DNA from: Erythrocercus mccallii
Taxonomy: Eukaryota > Chordata > Aves > Passeriformes > Dicruridae
Reading direction: 5' to 3'
DNA: 64,000 bases
Assembly: GCA_013397435.1 (NCBI GenBank)
Contig: VZRG01000743.1
Span: 279,304-343,303, forward strand
The notes below the pieces were generated by a model. That model worked only from the letters and a program-made list of their open reading frames with translations. It did not search any database and had not been told where the DNA came from. Shown piece after piece: positions 1 through 10,433 of this stretch (its first letter is position 1; each line of letters starts with the position of its first letter). Both the position numbers and the translations under genes were made by a program.

Positions 1-3000
1 GAGATGACCAGCAGCCAAGAGCAAATCACATCCAACCACCCTTATTTTCTTCTGAAAGGGGCTGAAAACACTCATAGACAGGAGAAAAGAAGTAGATGTC
101 ACATTCTTTAACTTTGCTAAAGCTTCTGACCCTCTCTTACAGGGTTCTCATGAGCTGACTAGAAAAATGTGATGGTCTGGGTGATGGTGAGAGAAATGAT
201 CAGCCCCTTTATAGGGAGAGCAGTGATAGCCCAAGTGAGTTTGTACAACCCAAAAGCCTGTCCAGAGTTCAGCTCAGTTCGTTGTTAATGACCTGCATGA
301 TGGAAGAGGCAATATGCTTATTACATTTGGAGATGACACGAAGCTAAGGAAGGACAAGAAGCGTGCTGGAGGGCAGCATTAGAATTCAAAGAGCTCCCAA
401 GGTCCTGGATAAATGGTCTAAATAAAATTGAAAGTGCCAGGCTCTACGCATAGACAGGAATAAACAATTCACAAATAAAGGATCTTAGGTGACAGCTAGT
501 TAGGTAACAGTCCTTGAGAAAAGGATCTGAATCTTATGAGCACAAGCTCAACAGATGTCAGCAACAGTTTGCTGTCTTTGAAAAGGCATGCAAGTAGTGA
601 GATCTGTGACACAGAGAGAGAATGACCCTTTTGTGCAGTTATGGGTTTGTTTTAACTGGACAATGAAAGCTGGTAAGACCAAAGCCATTGTTTTAATGTG
701 CTCACCATTGATAAGATCTCTGGTATCTGGAATATCATAGCTCTTTTTGGGTGCTCTGGTTAAGAGAAGTGGGGCTGAATTAGGAGAAGTATAGAAGAGA
801 ATGGTGAAAACAATGCTAGTAGGTAGCAAGAACTAAGACTGAATGAACCTCGGTCACTTGACTTGGGAAAGGCAGGAGAAACATCTTCAAATGCATAAAA
901 ACCTTCTACAGATAGCAGGAGAATTATTTTCAGTGTGAAGCAACAGATTTAAGATTCACAGCAGGTTCACAGAGATGGTTGTGGAAGCCCAGCATCACTC
1001 AGTGTTGTGAAGGACAAGTCAGGAAAATGTCTCCCAGAAAAGGCTTAGATATAATAATTAATTAAACCTGGCTTGGCAGAGGCATGAACCAGAGGCCTTT
1101 TGTGATCCTTCCCTGCTCTGCTCTTCTGTGTTTCTGTGATTGTGTAACAGGCTATAATAGGCTATAGAACACTTTCTCTTCTATTCCATGATTCCTAATA
1201 AATAAATGTCTGATAATAGTTTGATTTGACAGGGTAAAAAAGGACACAAGAGCTCATTCTGAGTAGATGGACAAGAGTTTCAGACAAGCAAAATGAAAAG
1301 CTGTTCATTGCATTTGATTTTCAGTACAAGAAGTCCTCACATATGCTGTACTTGTATTCTTCCATATTTATAGCCAATTTATCAGGAGCAGAGTGTGGTT
1401 CTAACTCTGGGCAATACTGTTTTAGCACTGCCTGGGGCAGGTCACTCTGGATTTAATCTTCCCATCACCTCTGTAGGCACAGGCACTTACTGGACACACA
1501 TCCCCAGTTGCTAAGGGTTTTGTGGGAGTCTTTAGTAAGAAGTAATTAAAATTAAAATTAAAACAGCTTGATACGGTTTTGTTTCTGTTTCTCAGCTGGC
1601 TTGGATTTACAGACTTTTTTTCAAGTGAAATATCAGTCATCTGAATGTCAATTTTAAGTCTACTGCTAATGGAATTGGGGTTTATTTACTTTCTGTAGAT
1701 AGCTTAGTAAGAGTAGCTTATGAATGAAAAATATAACAAAACACTACATCTACTTTTTTTTTTTTTGGTCATGCATAGAATTAGAGTGCAGAAAATCAAG
1801 TGAAAACACTTTTAGTGCCTGCCTCGGGGTGCCAATCCATACTTTTGAACACACCCTAAAATCTGAATTGATTATCAGGTGTTCTCCTGTTAGGAATGCA
1901 AAGGGACACCACCTTGGTTACTTGCCACTGTATGGCATCAATGCCATTTCTGAACAGGCCTCTCCCCTGAATTATTCATCAATTCTTTGTGAAGACTGAA
2001 AATTCAGTGTTCAGAAACCATTTCAATTGGTCACTTCATTTTTTTTTTTTCTCCTAACAAGGCAGGGTCTCTCCTACCCTACCTTGCTCATCCTCTGATT
2101 TGTTCCTGCTCCTTAAAGCAGTTTTCTCAACAACCTGACTCTGTTTGCTGCACAGTGTTGCTCCTCAGCCCCAGAAGAGCTGCAGCTCCTCAGATCACCT
2201 GGCCTCTTTTTGGGAAGGACAGACTGGTTCTGCCAGAGATTTGTGTACACTAGAAGGATTATTATGATGATATGTTTATTACAGGAAGACAGGGAGCTAG
2301 TCTTGAAGTCTAGCACAGAAATAGACAAAGGATTGGGGACGTCAAATGAAGGTAAAAGCTTGGGATGATTCATGGGAGCTTGAAGCAAAATAATGTCCTT
2401 ATACGAGAGTTCTGGTCTTTGTACAGCAAAAAAAAACCCTCCCCAACACTGAATTTCTCACAGATGCTGCACTGTAGCATATTTGTGCTTGTCCCCATAG
2501 CCAAAGAACATTTGCTTCTACAAATGTGAGCAGCTGTGCTGCTTCTGTATGGAGGTAGTGACCTGGGATGAGGCTGTGACCATGTTATTCTCTGTGAATT
2601 TGACCCTCAATGTTCCCTGTCTTCTGCCCCCTAGACTCTAATTGAACAGTAGAACACTGTCGTTTATTTATGGCTGAGAAACTGAATGTGGTTTTCAGCC
2701 TGAAAGTATTTGGTTCCCAGAGTCATTAATATATATTTCTTGCTGCATGGCAGAGAAGAGGAGAGGAACAATGTTCTTTATGGTCTTCATGGGGCTGATC
2801 CTTCTGCTAAGGGTTCATTTTCCAGAGGCATTGTTCCATGCCCATTTAAAAACGTATTTTAAGCATTCCTCTGAGTAATAAAAGAAGAATGATCTCACAT
2901 CGAAGGCTCAGAGCAGGGACTCTGAAAACTCTTCTAAAGTAAGAGTTTCAAATATCCTACAGGATCCTGGGCATTGGTTTTCTGGCCTGTTAAAGAAGAA

Positions 3001-4792
3001 AAGGAATTTGTTTACCTCACTTTGTCAGCCTCCTCTGAAACCCGTAGATAAAAGGTGCAAGTGCAAAGTATGATTATATTACATAAACATGCACATTAAC
3101 CTTAACACCTATTTTACAGGTCCTGTGTAAAAAAGTATTTCTGAAAGATGTTTCTTTAACTAATAAAGCCTGTAGAAAGAGTATTATGAAGTATTTTACA
3201 CGTAGAATTGAGCTGTTAAAAAATAGACTGACTTTAAAAGTACAAACTCTATGTACCAGCTCAAACATTTATGCAAAGATCTATCAAGCGAATTGGAGCT
3301 GAACTCTTGGTACTGGAAGTGTAAAGAAAGAATCCCATTTGCATGTAATAATGGCATGCATTCAAAAAGGGCACTTTTCTCCTCTCTCTGATATCTAGAT
3401 CAGGATCTGTGCTGATGCATCTGTTCTTTCTGATGTGTCCTGTAACCACATCAAGTACAGTACCTCACCCTAAAGGAACACCATTCCTGGAACTCGCCTC
3501 CCCTTATGGACTCAAGATGAACCTTTTAATTAGTTTCCTCCTTTGCAGTGCCTGGAAGATGAATCAGTTGTATCTAATATGTCAGGCTCCTTTCTTTAAG
3601 GGTTGGGGTTTTTTTCTGTCTTGCTGATTAAGTGAGAGGATTGAGATCTTAAACAGCAAAATCCTATCATGTCATTTACACAACAACATCTGACTTCAGC
3701 AGGTAGGAGAAATCCTCAAAGGCAGAAGCTTCTCTTTCACATTCCACTTAGCCTTCATCTCTGCATTTTCTATACTGAGGCTGCTCACAGATCTGCCTGG
3801 AGATGACACAAGAGTCTCAAGCCCCATTCCCATCTTTCTGACCTTCCCCCCACTAAATTATAAAAGGGGACAATTTTAAGACTTTCTGACCGTGCTCACT
3901 GTCTGTTCTGGGCCGTGCATGTGCTCGTCCAGACACAGTCCCAGATGCAGCAGCAGCTCCATGGAGATGCTCACAAATAGAAGAAAAACAGTCTTGATAA
4001 ACTGGAGGAATGGTCAAAAGGAGAAAATATGCCCTTCAGTAAGGATGAGGTCTAAGTGCCACTTTTGGGAATAGTCAGCAGCAGAAATGCAGAGGGGGGA
4101 GTGGCAGGCCAGACTGTTGCTCTGTGGTAAATAATCTGTGCATATCAGACACTGATGGCAAATTAATGCCAAAATATAATGAGAAGTCTCCATGAAGGAC
4201 ATTTAACAGGAAGATAGTATTACAAGCTATACGAAGTAATGTAACGTTCCTCTGCAGCAGTAAAACCTCAGCTGCAGGTTAATCCTGCAGATAATCTGAA
4301 AGCAAGTAGCAGGAGTGATCAGAGACCTGGAGAACACAGCACCTCAGGAATGGCTGCTGCTGTTTTGCTCTAGGAACCAGATCTTCTCCCAGAGGCATAA
4401 TAGTGGTCCTCAAGTATGCAAAAGCTTTCTGCAAGAGGAAGGCGATTTTTAATGTTCTGTGTCCATGGAAAATAAGAAAACAGATAATGGATTTGGCCAC
4501 AACAAGAAACACTCAAATGAGCCATTAGAAGTTGCCTTTCTGTTCGTTTTTTTGCAGAAGGAGCTGAGCAGAGTGTAGTGAGGATGTTGTAACTTTACCA
4601 GCACTGATGGTTTTACAGAGAGATGAGAGCAATGTCAGCCTGGGTGAGCACTGGGTAGGCAAGGAAATTCAAGGCTTCAACACCCTATTTTAATGGTTCT
4701 TAGTTCTTAGCTCTAGTCATGGCAGAGACAAATGCCCCAGCACTTTGGAATGGGTCGTGTTTTGCATTAAAAGAGAAAAATGCTTCTTGCAG
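1..4792 (+). other. Intron 18 (3' part)
   Basis: Noncoding sequence upstream of exon 19. The first 1.1 kb holds an old LINE relic. The rest is unique-looking, AT-leaning intron with short poly-T runs (about 1750-1765 and 2040-2051) and no convincing exon or RNA gene. Short open frames on both strands have no splice or family support. The terminal tract before the acceptor at 4792 is weak in pyrimidines. Confidence 0.85.
270..1150 (+). repeat. Old CR1-type LINE relic
   Basis: Degenerate similarity to the 3' part of a CR1 element in sense orientation. The stretch near 325-345 (TTTGGAGATGACACGAAGCT) resembles the reverse-transcriptase 3' region motif 'tttgcagatgacaccaagct'. The end near 1100-1140 resembles the CR1 3' tail (GATCCTTCCCTGCTCTG ... 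TTTCTGTGAT). Reading frames are destroyed. Boundaries are approximate. It could be a related L2/L3-clade element. Confidence 0.55.
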
Positions 4793-4925
4793 CAGAGGAA
4801 GATGAGGAAGAACCTGAGATGCCTGTTGGCCCTCGACCTCGCCCCATGTCTGAGCTGCACCTCAAGGAAAAGGCTGTGCCCATGCCTGATGCCAGTGCTT
4901 TTTTCATCTTCAGTCCTAACAACAG
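4793..4925 (+). CDS. CACNA1C: CACNA1C exon 19: end of II-III loop
   Basis: 133 bases, phase 1 start and phase 2 end, encoding 43 full codons plus two split ones. The peptide starts EEDEEEPEMPVGPRPRPMSE, contains LHLKEKAVPMPDASAFFIFS and ends PNNR, with the final Arg split AG|G. This is the acidic and then conserved stretch at the cytoplasmic end of the II-III loop just before IIIS1. The acidic run looks shorter than the long Glu stretch I recall in human Cav1.2. The donor is AACAG|GTATTT. The acceptor is a tandem CAGCAG, so use of the second AG would drop one alanine. I chose the first AG because it restores the Ala-Glu junction of the family. Confidence 0.93.
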
Positions 4926-6519
4926 GTATTTAAGGGGTTGGTTAGCCAGAAGAAGGAGGTGAAGAGCTGGTACCCCTTTCACATTGCACCCCAAAAGTCC
5001 TGAGGTGCAGAGCTCCCTTTCAGCAGCTCATACCAGACCCTCCTTTGACCCACCTCTCCTTTAAGGCATGAAATCCTATGAAACCTCAGCTGCAGGGAGT
5101 ACAGTGAAAACATTCATTAGGAGTTCATGGCATGTGCAAGGCTGACTGGAGACACAAATCAGAAAATCTTCTGAAAGAAGGGACACAGAGGAGAGTCAGT
5201 AATTGGCATTTCCTGACATATCCAGGTCCAAACTGCAGGAGAACCACCATGCAATCAATCAAGTGGGAGGCAGCAGCTTCCTGTCCTGAGGGCTGCCCAA
5301 AATCCACTTCCAGCAGGGAGTTCATGTGTCTCTGCTCATTGCTGCACATCAAGAATGAGCATAAAGGAAGAAATGAGTGGGAGAGGAGAGTCCACGGCTC
5401 TGAGAGGAGTCCAGGGAACACAGTTCTTCTCTCACACTAGCTCCTGCAGTGCAGCCTCATGCTGTCACACCTGCCTCTCCCAAACAGATGTGCAGGACCC
5501 GTGGGTGGGGGGCTCTGAGGAGACAGGTGAGTTTCCCTGGGCAAGGGCACAGCAGTGAGCTCACTGCCCTCTGCTCTGTGCAGCACCACGTGTTCCAGCA
5601 GCTCTCCCAAGGACTCAGCCTTCAAACACAGCCCCAGAGCAAGGCAGGGCTCTACCTGCACCCCTCAATTCAGAGCCATTTTTTTTCCCAACAGAGCTTG
5701 TGCCACTCCTCCTGGGGTATGTGAACAGGGAGGGACTGAGGATGGCTGGGGCTCGTGGACTGTAATGCTTTGCCACCCACCCCCTGTCATTTGTGGAACT
5801 AAATTAACCTCTGCAGTCATCTGTAAAATTGCTATAATAGGGACTTGGAGCCCTAACAGCCAAGAGTAGAGCTAAATAAATTAATGAAGTGCCTGTAGAA
5901 TTATGCACAGGGCTATTATGGGGTTTAACTCCTCACATCCTGCCACCAGCATATGGAAAATGGTGTAATGGTCTCCAGTAACCAAGTCTGATGGGAGACT
6001 GCTCCTTCTTTCGCTTTCAGTTTCCCACTAAGAGCACCTATGTTTAGCATACAACCTGCATGGCACGATGTCATTACTCAGAAGTGATTTGCTGATGCCA
6101 GCCTGCCCTGTATCCATTTGGCCAGCCCTGTGCCCTGTTAGCAAGGTAGATTCCCCACAGCTCCTGTTCAGTGACACTCCAGTCCCAGCTCAGAAAGACA
6201 CTGGCACCCTAAAGCCTCTTTCTGCTGCTTTCCTCCTAAATGAATCAGGGATGGTTCCATACGTGAAAGCAAGGGATGTAATTCTGGGCTGGCAGGTTTC
6301 AGAGGACGTGGAAATCACAAAAAGCTCTGTCAGGAGGGGAGAGATTGTTCTCCATTCAAACACATCGAGTGTGAGTCCTGTTGCCCCTGTGCTGGGGCAG
6401 AGGGAGGATGCTCTGCAGGGCAGTGCTCTGCTCCTGCTGGCAGAAGAGGAGGGGGGAAATGTTTCCCAGGCCCTGCTGTTCTTTGAGAGATAAAGCCGTG
6501 CCTCTCCTCTCTGTTGCAG
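4926..6519 (+). other. Intron 19
   Basis: 1,594 bases with donor GTATTT and acceptor CTGTTGCAG. The centre (about 5430-5660) is GC-richer and carries several overlapping open frames on both strands, none with a homologue I recognise. Nothing else seen. Confidence 0.88.
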
Positions 6520-6649
6520 GTTCCGCGTCCACTGCCATCGAATCGTTAACGATAACATTTTCACCAACCTGATCCTGTTCTTCATCCTGCTCAGCAGCAT
6601 CTCCCTGGCAGCTGAGGACCCCGTGAGACACCTCTCCTTCAGGAACCAA
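6520..6649 (+). CDS. CACNA1C: CACNA1C exon 20: segment IIIS1
   Basis: 130 bases, starting with the last base of the split Arg codon. It encodes FRVHCHRIVNDNIFTNLILF, then FILLSSISLAAEDPVRHLSF, then RNQ. The hydrophobic run NLILFFILLSSISLAA is the first transmembrane segment of domain III, and AAEDPVR is the S1-S2 extracellular start. It ends on a complete codon, so either exon 21 or 22 can follow in frame. Donor CAA|GTATGC, acceptor TTGCAG|G. A few residues differ from the mammalian protein as I remember it (RVHC, NDN, HLSFRNQ), all outside the hydrophobic core. The 169-residue open frame on the opposite strand across this exon is a shadow. Confidence 0.97.
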
Positions 6650-9600
6650 GTATGCCCAACATCCTCCTCCCCTGGCTGGGTATTGCAGGTGTGGCACAAG
6701 CAGAAAAGGCTGCAGCAGAGGCTTTGGGAGTGCCTGCCTTCTGTGATTTCTGCCCTTTGTGGGCTGTGTGTGAAAATCGCTAGGTTTTGCAGGAAACATG
6801 AGTCAATGCAGAATTTGGCCTCTGGTTCACTTCAGAAGTCTGTGTATGGAAAGGAAGAACAGGAGGCTGAAGCAAAATTATTGTTCCCTGGGATTAAAGC
6901 ATTAGAAATGAGCTGTAAAAACACTGATTGGGGATACAGATGATTCAATTTGGAGGGATTTTCAGGTTCCCTTGGGAACATTTGTTCTGCTGCCACATGC
7001 TGTCTTTTAAACTGAGAAAGCCCAGGGCCTGATTCTCATTTTATGCACACTGGTGTAAAGCAGGAGTAACATTCTTGAGTTTGCTGCTCTCACTCTGGGG
7101 GAAATTGATGTCATCAAGGTTAGAATCAGACTTCTTGAACATAAGCCGCAAAGCTGTCATTAAATTTGAGATAACCCTCAAAAAATATGCTGTGCTCCTC
7201 TCCTTGCCTGCCTGGGGAGAGAAGAGGAAAGCATTCAGCACCAAGATACATTCTCATCCTCTTCCCTGACTATCCTTATTTGCCTTTTGAAATGTTCAGT
7301 GCTCCCTTAATTTTGCCAGTGGTTGTTTCCATTAGTCAGGGGTCATTGCAGAAAAATGAGGAGTCAGCAGACGTGCAAGACCTCTGATTTCTGGTGTCTG
7401 CAGAGGCATTTTGGTGCCTCGATGCCTGAAGAATTTGCTAGGACTGAAGAGTGGGATGGATTTTTTTCTTGTTTAATAATAAAACCTTAATTAAATGCTC
7501 CCTGAAATATCCTGGCCTGAGCATGCATTTGAACACATATGTGCATGCAGAGAAGGTGTTAATGGAAGTCTATTCCTGAGCATATCTCAGAGTGGCTTTG
7601 CATTTTGTCCTGAAGGAGGATGCTAAATAATCCAGTCAAACCTGTGCCACCAATAACCCACTTGTGCACAAATGAGGGTGCACACCATGCAGGGATAACT
7701 GAATGCCAGCATGTATTAGTGCTGCAGCATGTCAGCTGGCAGATGGGCTCCTGACATGCCACAGAAACTGTCACACAGTCTGTAGCAGACAGATTTAAAT
7801 GAGAAGGGAAAAAAACCAGTCCTGGATTAAAGAGCTGAAGGTTTGAGGCTGTTTTGTGTACATGGAGCCAGCGGTGCTGCATGAAAATCTGTGTTTTAAT
7901 TTTTGCAGGTCCAGATGTTTAAAATGTATCATGCAAGGGGACACTGACAAGATGTTTGGGTTGCAAATGTTCCTTTGCACCGTGACAGTAGAGCTGTAAG
8001 CTCGTGCCCTCCCCTGTGCCCACACGGAGGCCTGGGAGGAAAAGCAAGCAGCAAACAAGCAGAAATCAAGCTGAAAGCAAAGCTGCCTCTGCCTTCACTC
8101 AGCACTTGTGCAGGCTGGGGATGCTGCTGGCACAGCCTAAAGGCAGGAGCGGAGAGCCCAGCGAGGGCCAGTGAGAGGCTGGGACTCTGCTGCTGTCCTG
8201 GGGCAGCTGTGACACCCCTGTGTCACCCAGGGCTCAGTGTCTGCCACTGCCAGCCCAGTCACACCAAACAGCCTTGGGAGGCCAAGCAAGCCCTAAGAGT
8301 GCGCTCACAATATTCTCCTGTTGGCACCTTGGCAAGGTGCTCATTCACTTTAATATATTCTAGAGCAAGCTGCTGTTTAGATAGTAATAATAACTCTGCC
8401 AGCTGATAAATGGAACTGCCTGCACAGGTGGGGCAGTGAATATTTCCATTAGGCATGATTTCATCCTTGCCAGCTGCACCTTTGGGGCCACATTCACTCA
8501 CCACTGTGTCCTCTGCAGTGCTCTGGTGAGGTAAAGCAGCAACAGGTACAGCTTAATCACTCACTTTAATCTAGTTTGCACCTTCTTTATGTTAGTGGAG
8601 TCATGCAAAGCGGTTAGAGAGAGTACCCATGAATCTGGCCCATTGATAACAAAATTATTCCACTGATAAAATAACCAAATGTCAGGACTTACAAAAGTAG
8701 CCAGGCAAAAGGATATTTCTAGTTGTAATGTATGTAAATTAATATAGGTTGAAATCAAGATCTGTCCTCTTTCTTAATTCTCTAAGCAACAAAAACTGAT
8801 AGAGCCCAAGACAGCCTTGAGAAGAATTTGAGATTAAAAACTGAGCAGCGACCTGAAGAATTTTGAGTTAGATGGTAGCAGTAAGTGATACATCCCCCCA
8901 TTTGACATGCAATGTCTGCAAATTAGTCCAGATTTGGATTGTGCCTAAACAGTGCAATGTGAATTTGCAGCAGCTGCCCCTCTGCATACCGAGCTGTAAG
9001 AATTTAGCCCCCCATAAATCTGAGTGAGGACACAGGCACTAAGATACAATAAATGCCTGTGGGATGGGAGAGGGCAGTTTCCTGGTTTATGTTTATTTGT
9101 GTTCTAGCAGCAAAGGTCTAAATTTCACAAATTTTCTGTTTTCTACAGCTTCCACGTATTGGCCTACTGCTTTAAAACATGATTATGGTAAAAAAAAACC
9201 AAAAAAAAAACCAAAAAAAACCAACAACAAAACAGTAAACCATGGGCATGATACTTTTGGTATTCAGCAAGTGTAGCTAGCACTAAAGTGGTTTGGGATG
9301 CTGAAATATATCGGAAACAAAGACAGTTCAATCCTGGCCCCATAAATCAGTGAGGAAATTCCCATTTACTGTGGGATGCCAACATATAGGCAGTGGAGGA
9401 CATTCCTGTCCTTGATGGTGCTACTTTGAAAGCCCATTTACACTCCCAGACTGCTCATTGCCTCCTGTGACAGCACCTTTTGTGGTCTGCTGTGCATGAC
9501 ATGGGTATCTCCATCACCAGGCCTGGGTTCCTGGGAATGATGAGCATTTCAGCTGGCTGCTTATGCAGGGTGCAAATAGAAAAATGCAGGATCCAAGTTA

Positions 9601-10179
9601 GGCACCTCTAGCAAATGATCAAATTATGGTTGCAATACAAGGGCTGGGATTCTGTTCAATTGGCAGAGTCTTTGTTATTCATCCTAATCCAGAGCAATTC
9701 AGGACAGAGAAAAGAAATAGCTGGAGTATGATTTTGCAGTTTGCTTTTCTTCCTTTGAGAGAGGCACAGGACGAGACTGAATGGAAGTTAATAAGAATGA
9801 ATCTCATGTTTTCCACTGAGAGACCAGACATTCTTTGTATTCTCAGTTTGAAATCCTATTTGGGAAAACCCTTGAATGTTCTTTATGAGATTAAAAAAAA
9901 AAAAAACCTCCTACAGCAACAAAAAGGTTATTTTGCCTCTATAGTGCTCATGGGATTGTAACTCAGGAAAGATTTCATGTAATGTGCTTCTTGTCCTCTG
10001 TGCCAGGACCTTCACTGCATTCAACAGGACCTTGTTACAAAACCATTCCCTATAGAGTCCTCCTCATTCCCTCGTGGAAAGAACTCATATATTTGATTTT
10101 TAACTGTGATTTCCCATCCAAGTGATCAGTCACTGACCTACCATCCCCACTCCTATCCCCTTTTGTTTTTTTTTTACAG
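6650..10179 (+). other. Intron 20
   Basis: 3,530 bases without recognisable genes. It contains an A-rich simple repeat near 9190 and a GC-richer part near 8000-8280. The acceptor tract before 10180 is a strong poly-T run ending in TTTACAG. A TGCATG hexamer occurs near 7542, too far from an exon to assign a role. Confidence 0.88.
9190..9233 (+). repeat. A-rich simple repeat
   Basis: Runs of eight to ten A separated by CC, then CAACAACAAAAC. A degenerate adenine-rich microsatellite, possibly the remains of a poly-A tail, though no recognisable retroelement body precedes it. Confidence 0.8.
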
Positions 10180-10239
10180 GTTCTCTTTTATTTTGATATA
10201 GTTTTTACTGTCATTTTCACCATTGAAATTGCTCTGAAG
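10180..10239 (+). CDS. CACNA1C: CACNA1C exon 21: IIIS2, first alternative
   Basis: 60 bases, phase 0 to 0, encoding the 20 residues VLFYFDIVFTVIFTIEIALK, one version of transmembrane segment IIIS2. Acceptor TTTACAG|G, donor AAG|GTAAAG. Exons 20 and 23 are both phase-compatible, so this exon replaces exon 22 without a frame change. In mammals the two IIIS2 exons are used alternatively and affect dihydropyridine sensitivity and tissue distribution. Including both would place two copies of one membrane segment in tandem and should disturb topology. The FDIVFT and FTIEIALK pattern is family-typical. Confidence 0.95.
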
Positions 10240-10373
10240 GTAAAGTGCCCATCTCCTCTGCCATTGCTTGCCCACAAGCTTTCTGGTTTCCTGCCACTCT
10301 GTTGCTAACACACACTCCTGTTTTATTCTGGGTCACGCTCAGTACCACTAACCCAATTGTGCTTATTTTTCAG
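10240..10373 (+). other. Intron 21 (between alternative IIIS2 exons)
   Basis: Only 134 bases. A good branch-point match, CTAAC, sits at 10348-10352, about 22 bases before exon 22. The last AG before the acceptor is at 10341-10342. The donor to branch-point distance is about 110 bases, so simple steric exclusion of splicing between the two exons is not obviously enforced. Confidence 0.85.
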
Positions 10374-10433
10374 ATCCTAGGCAATGCAGACTATGTCTTC
10401 ACTAGTATCTTTACATTAGAAATTATTCTTAAG
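10374..10433 (+). CDS. CACNA1C: CACNA1C exon 22: IIIS2, second alternative
   Basis: 60 bases, phase 0 to 0, encoding ILGNADYVFTSIFTLEIILK, which I recall as identical to the mammalian alternative IIIS2. Acceptor TTTTTCAG, donor AAG|GTAACC. It aligns with exon 21 over its whole length (DxVFTxIFTxEIxLK), so the pair arose by exon duplication. A long pyrimidine repeat begins about 20-40 bases past its donor and could influence which exon is chosen. Confidence 0.96.

Noticed and set aside
6190..6699. 169-codon antisense open frame over exon 20
   Set aside because: It is the reverse-strand shadow of a real conserved exon and adjacent intron, with no family resemblance.
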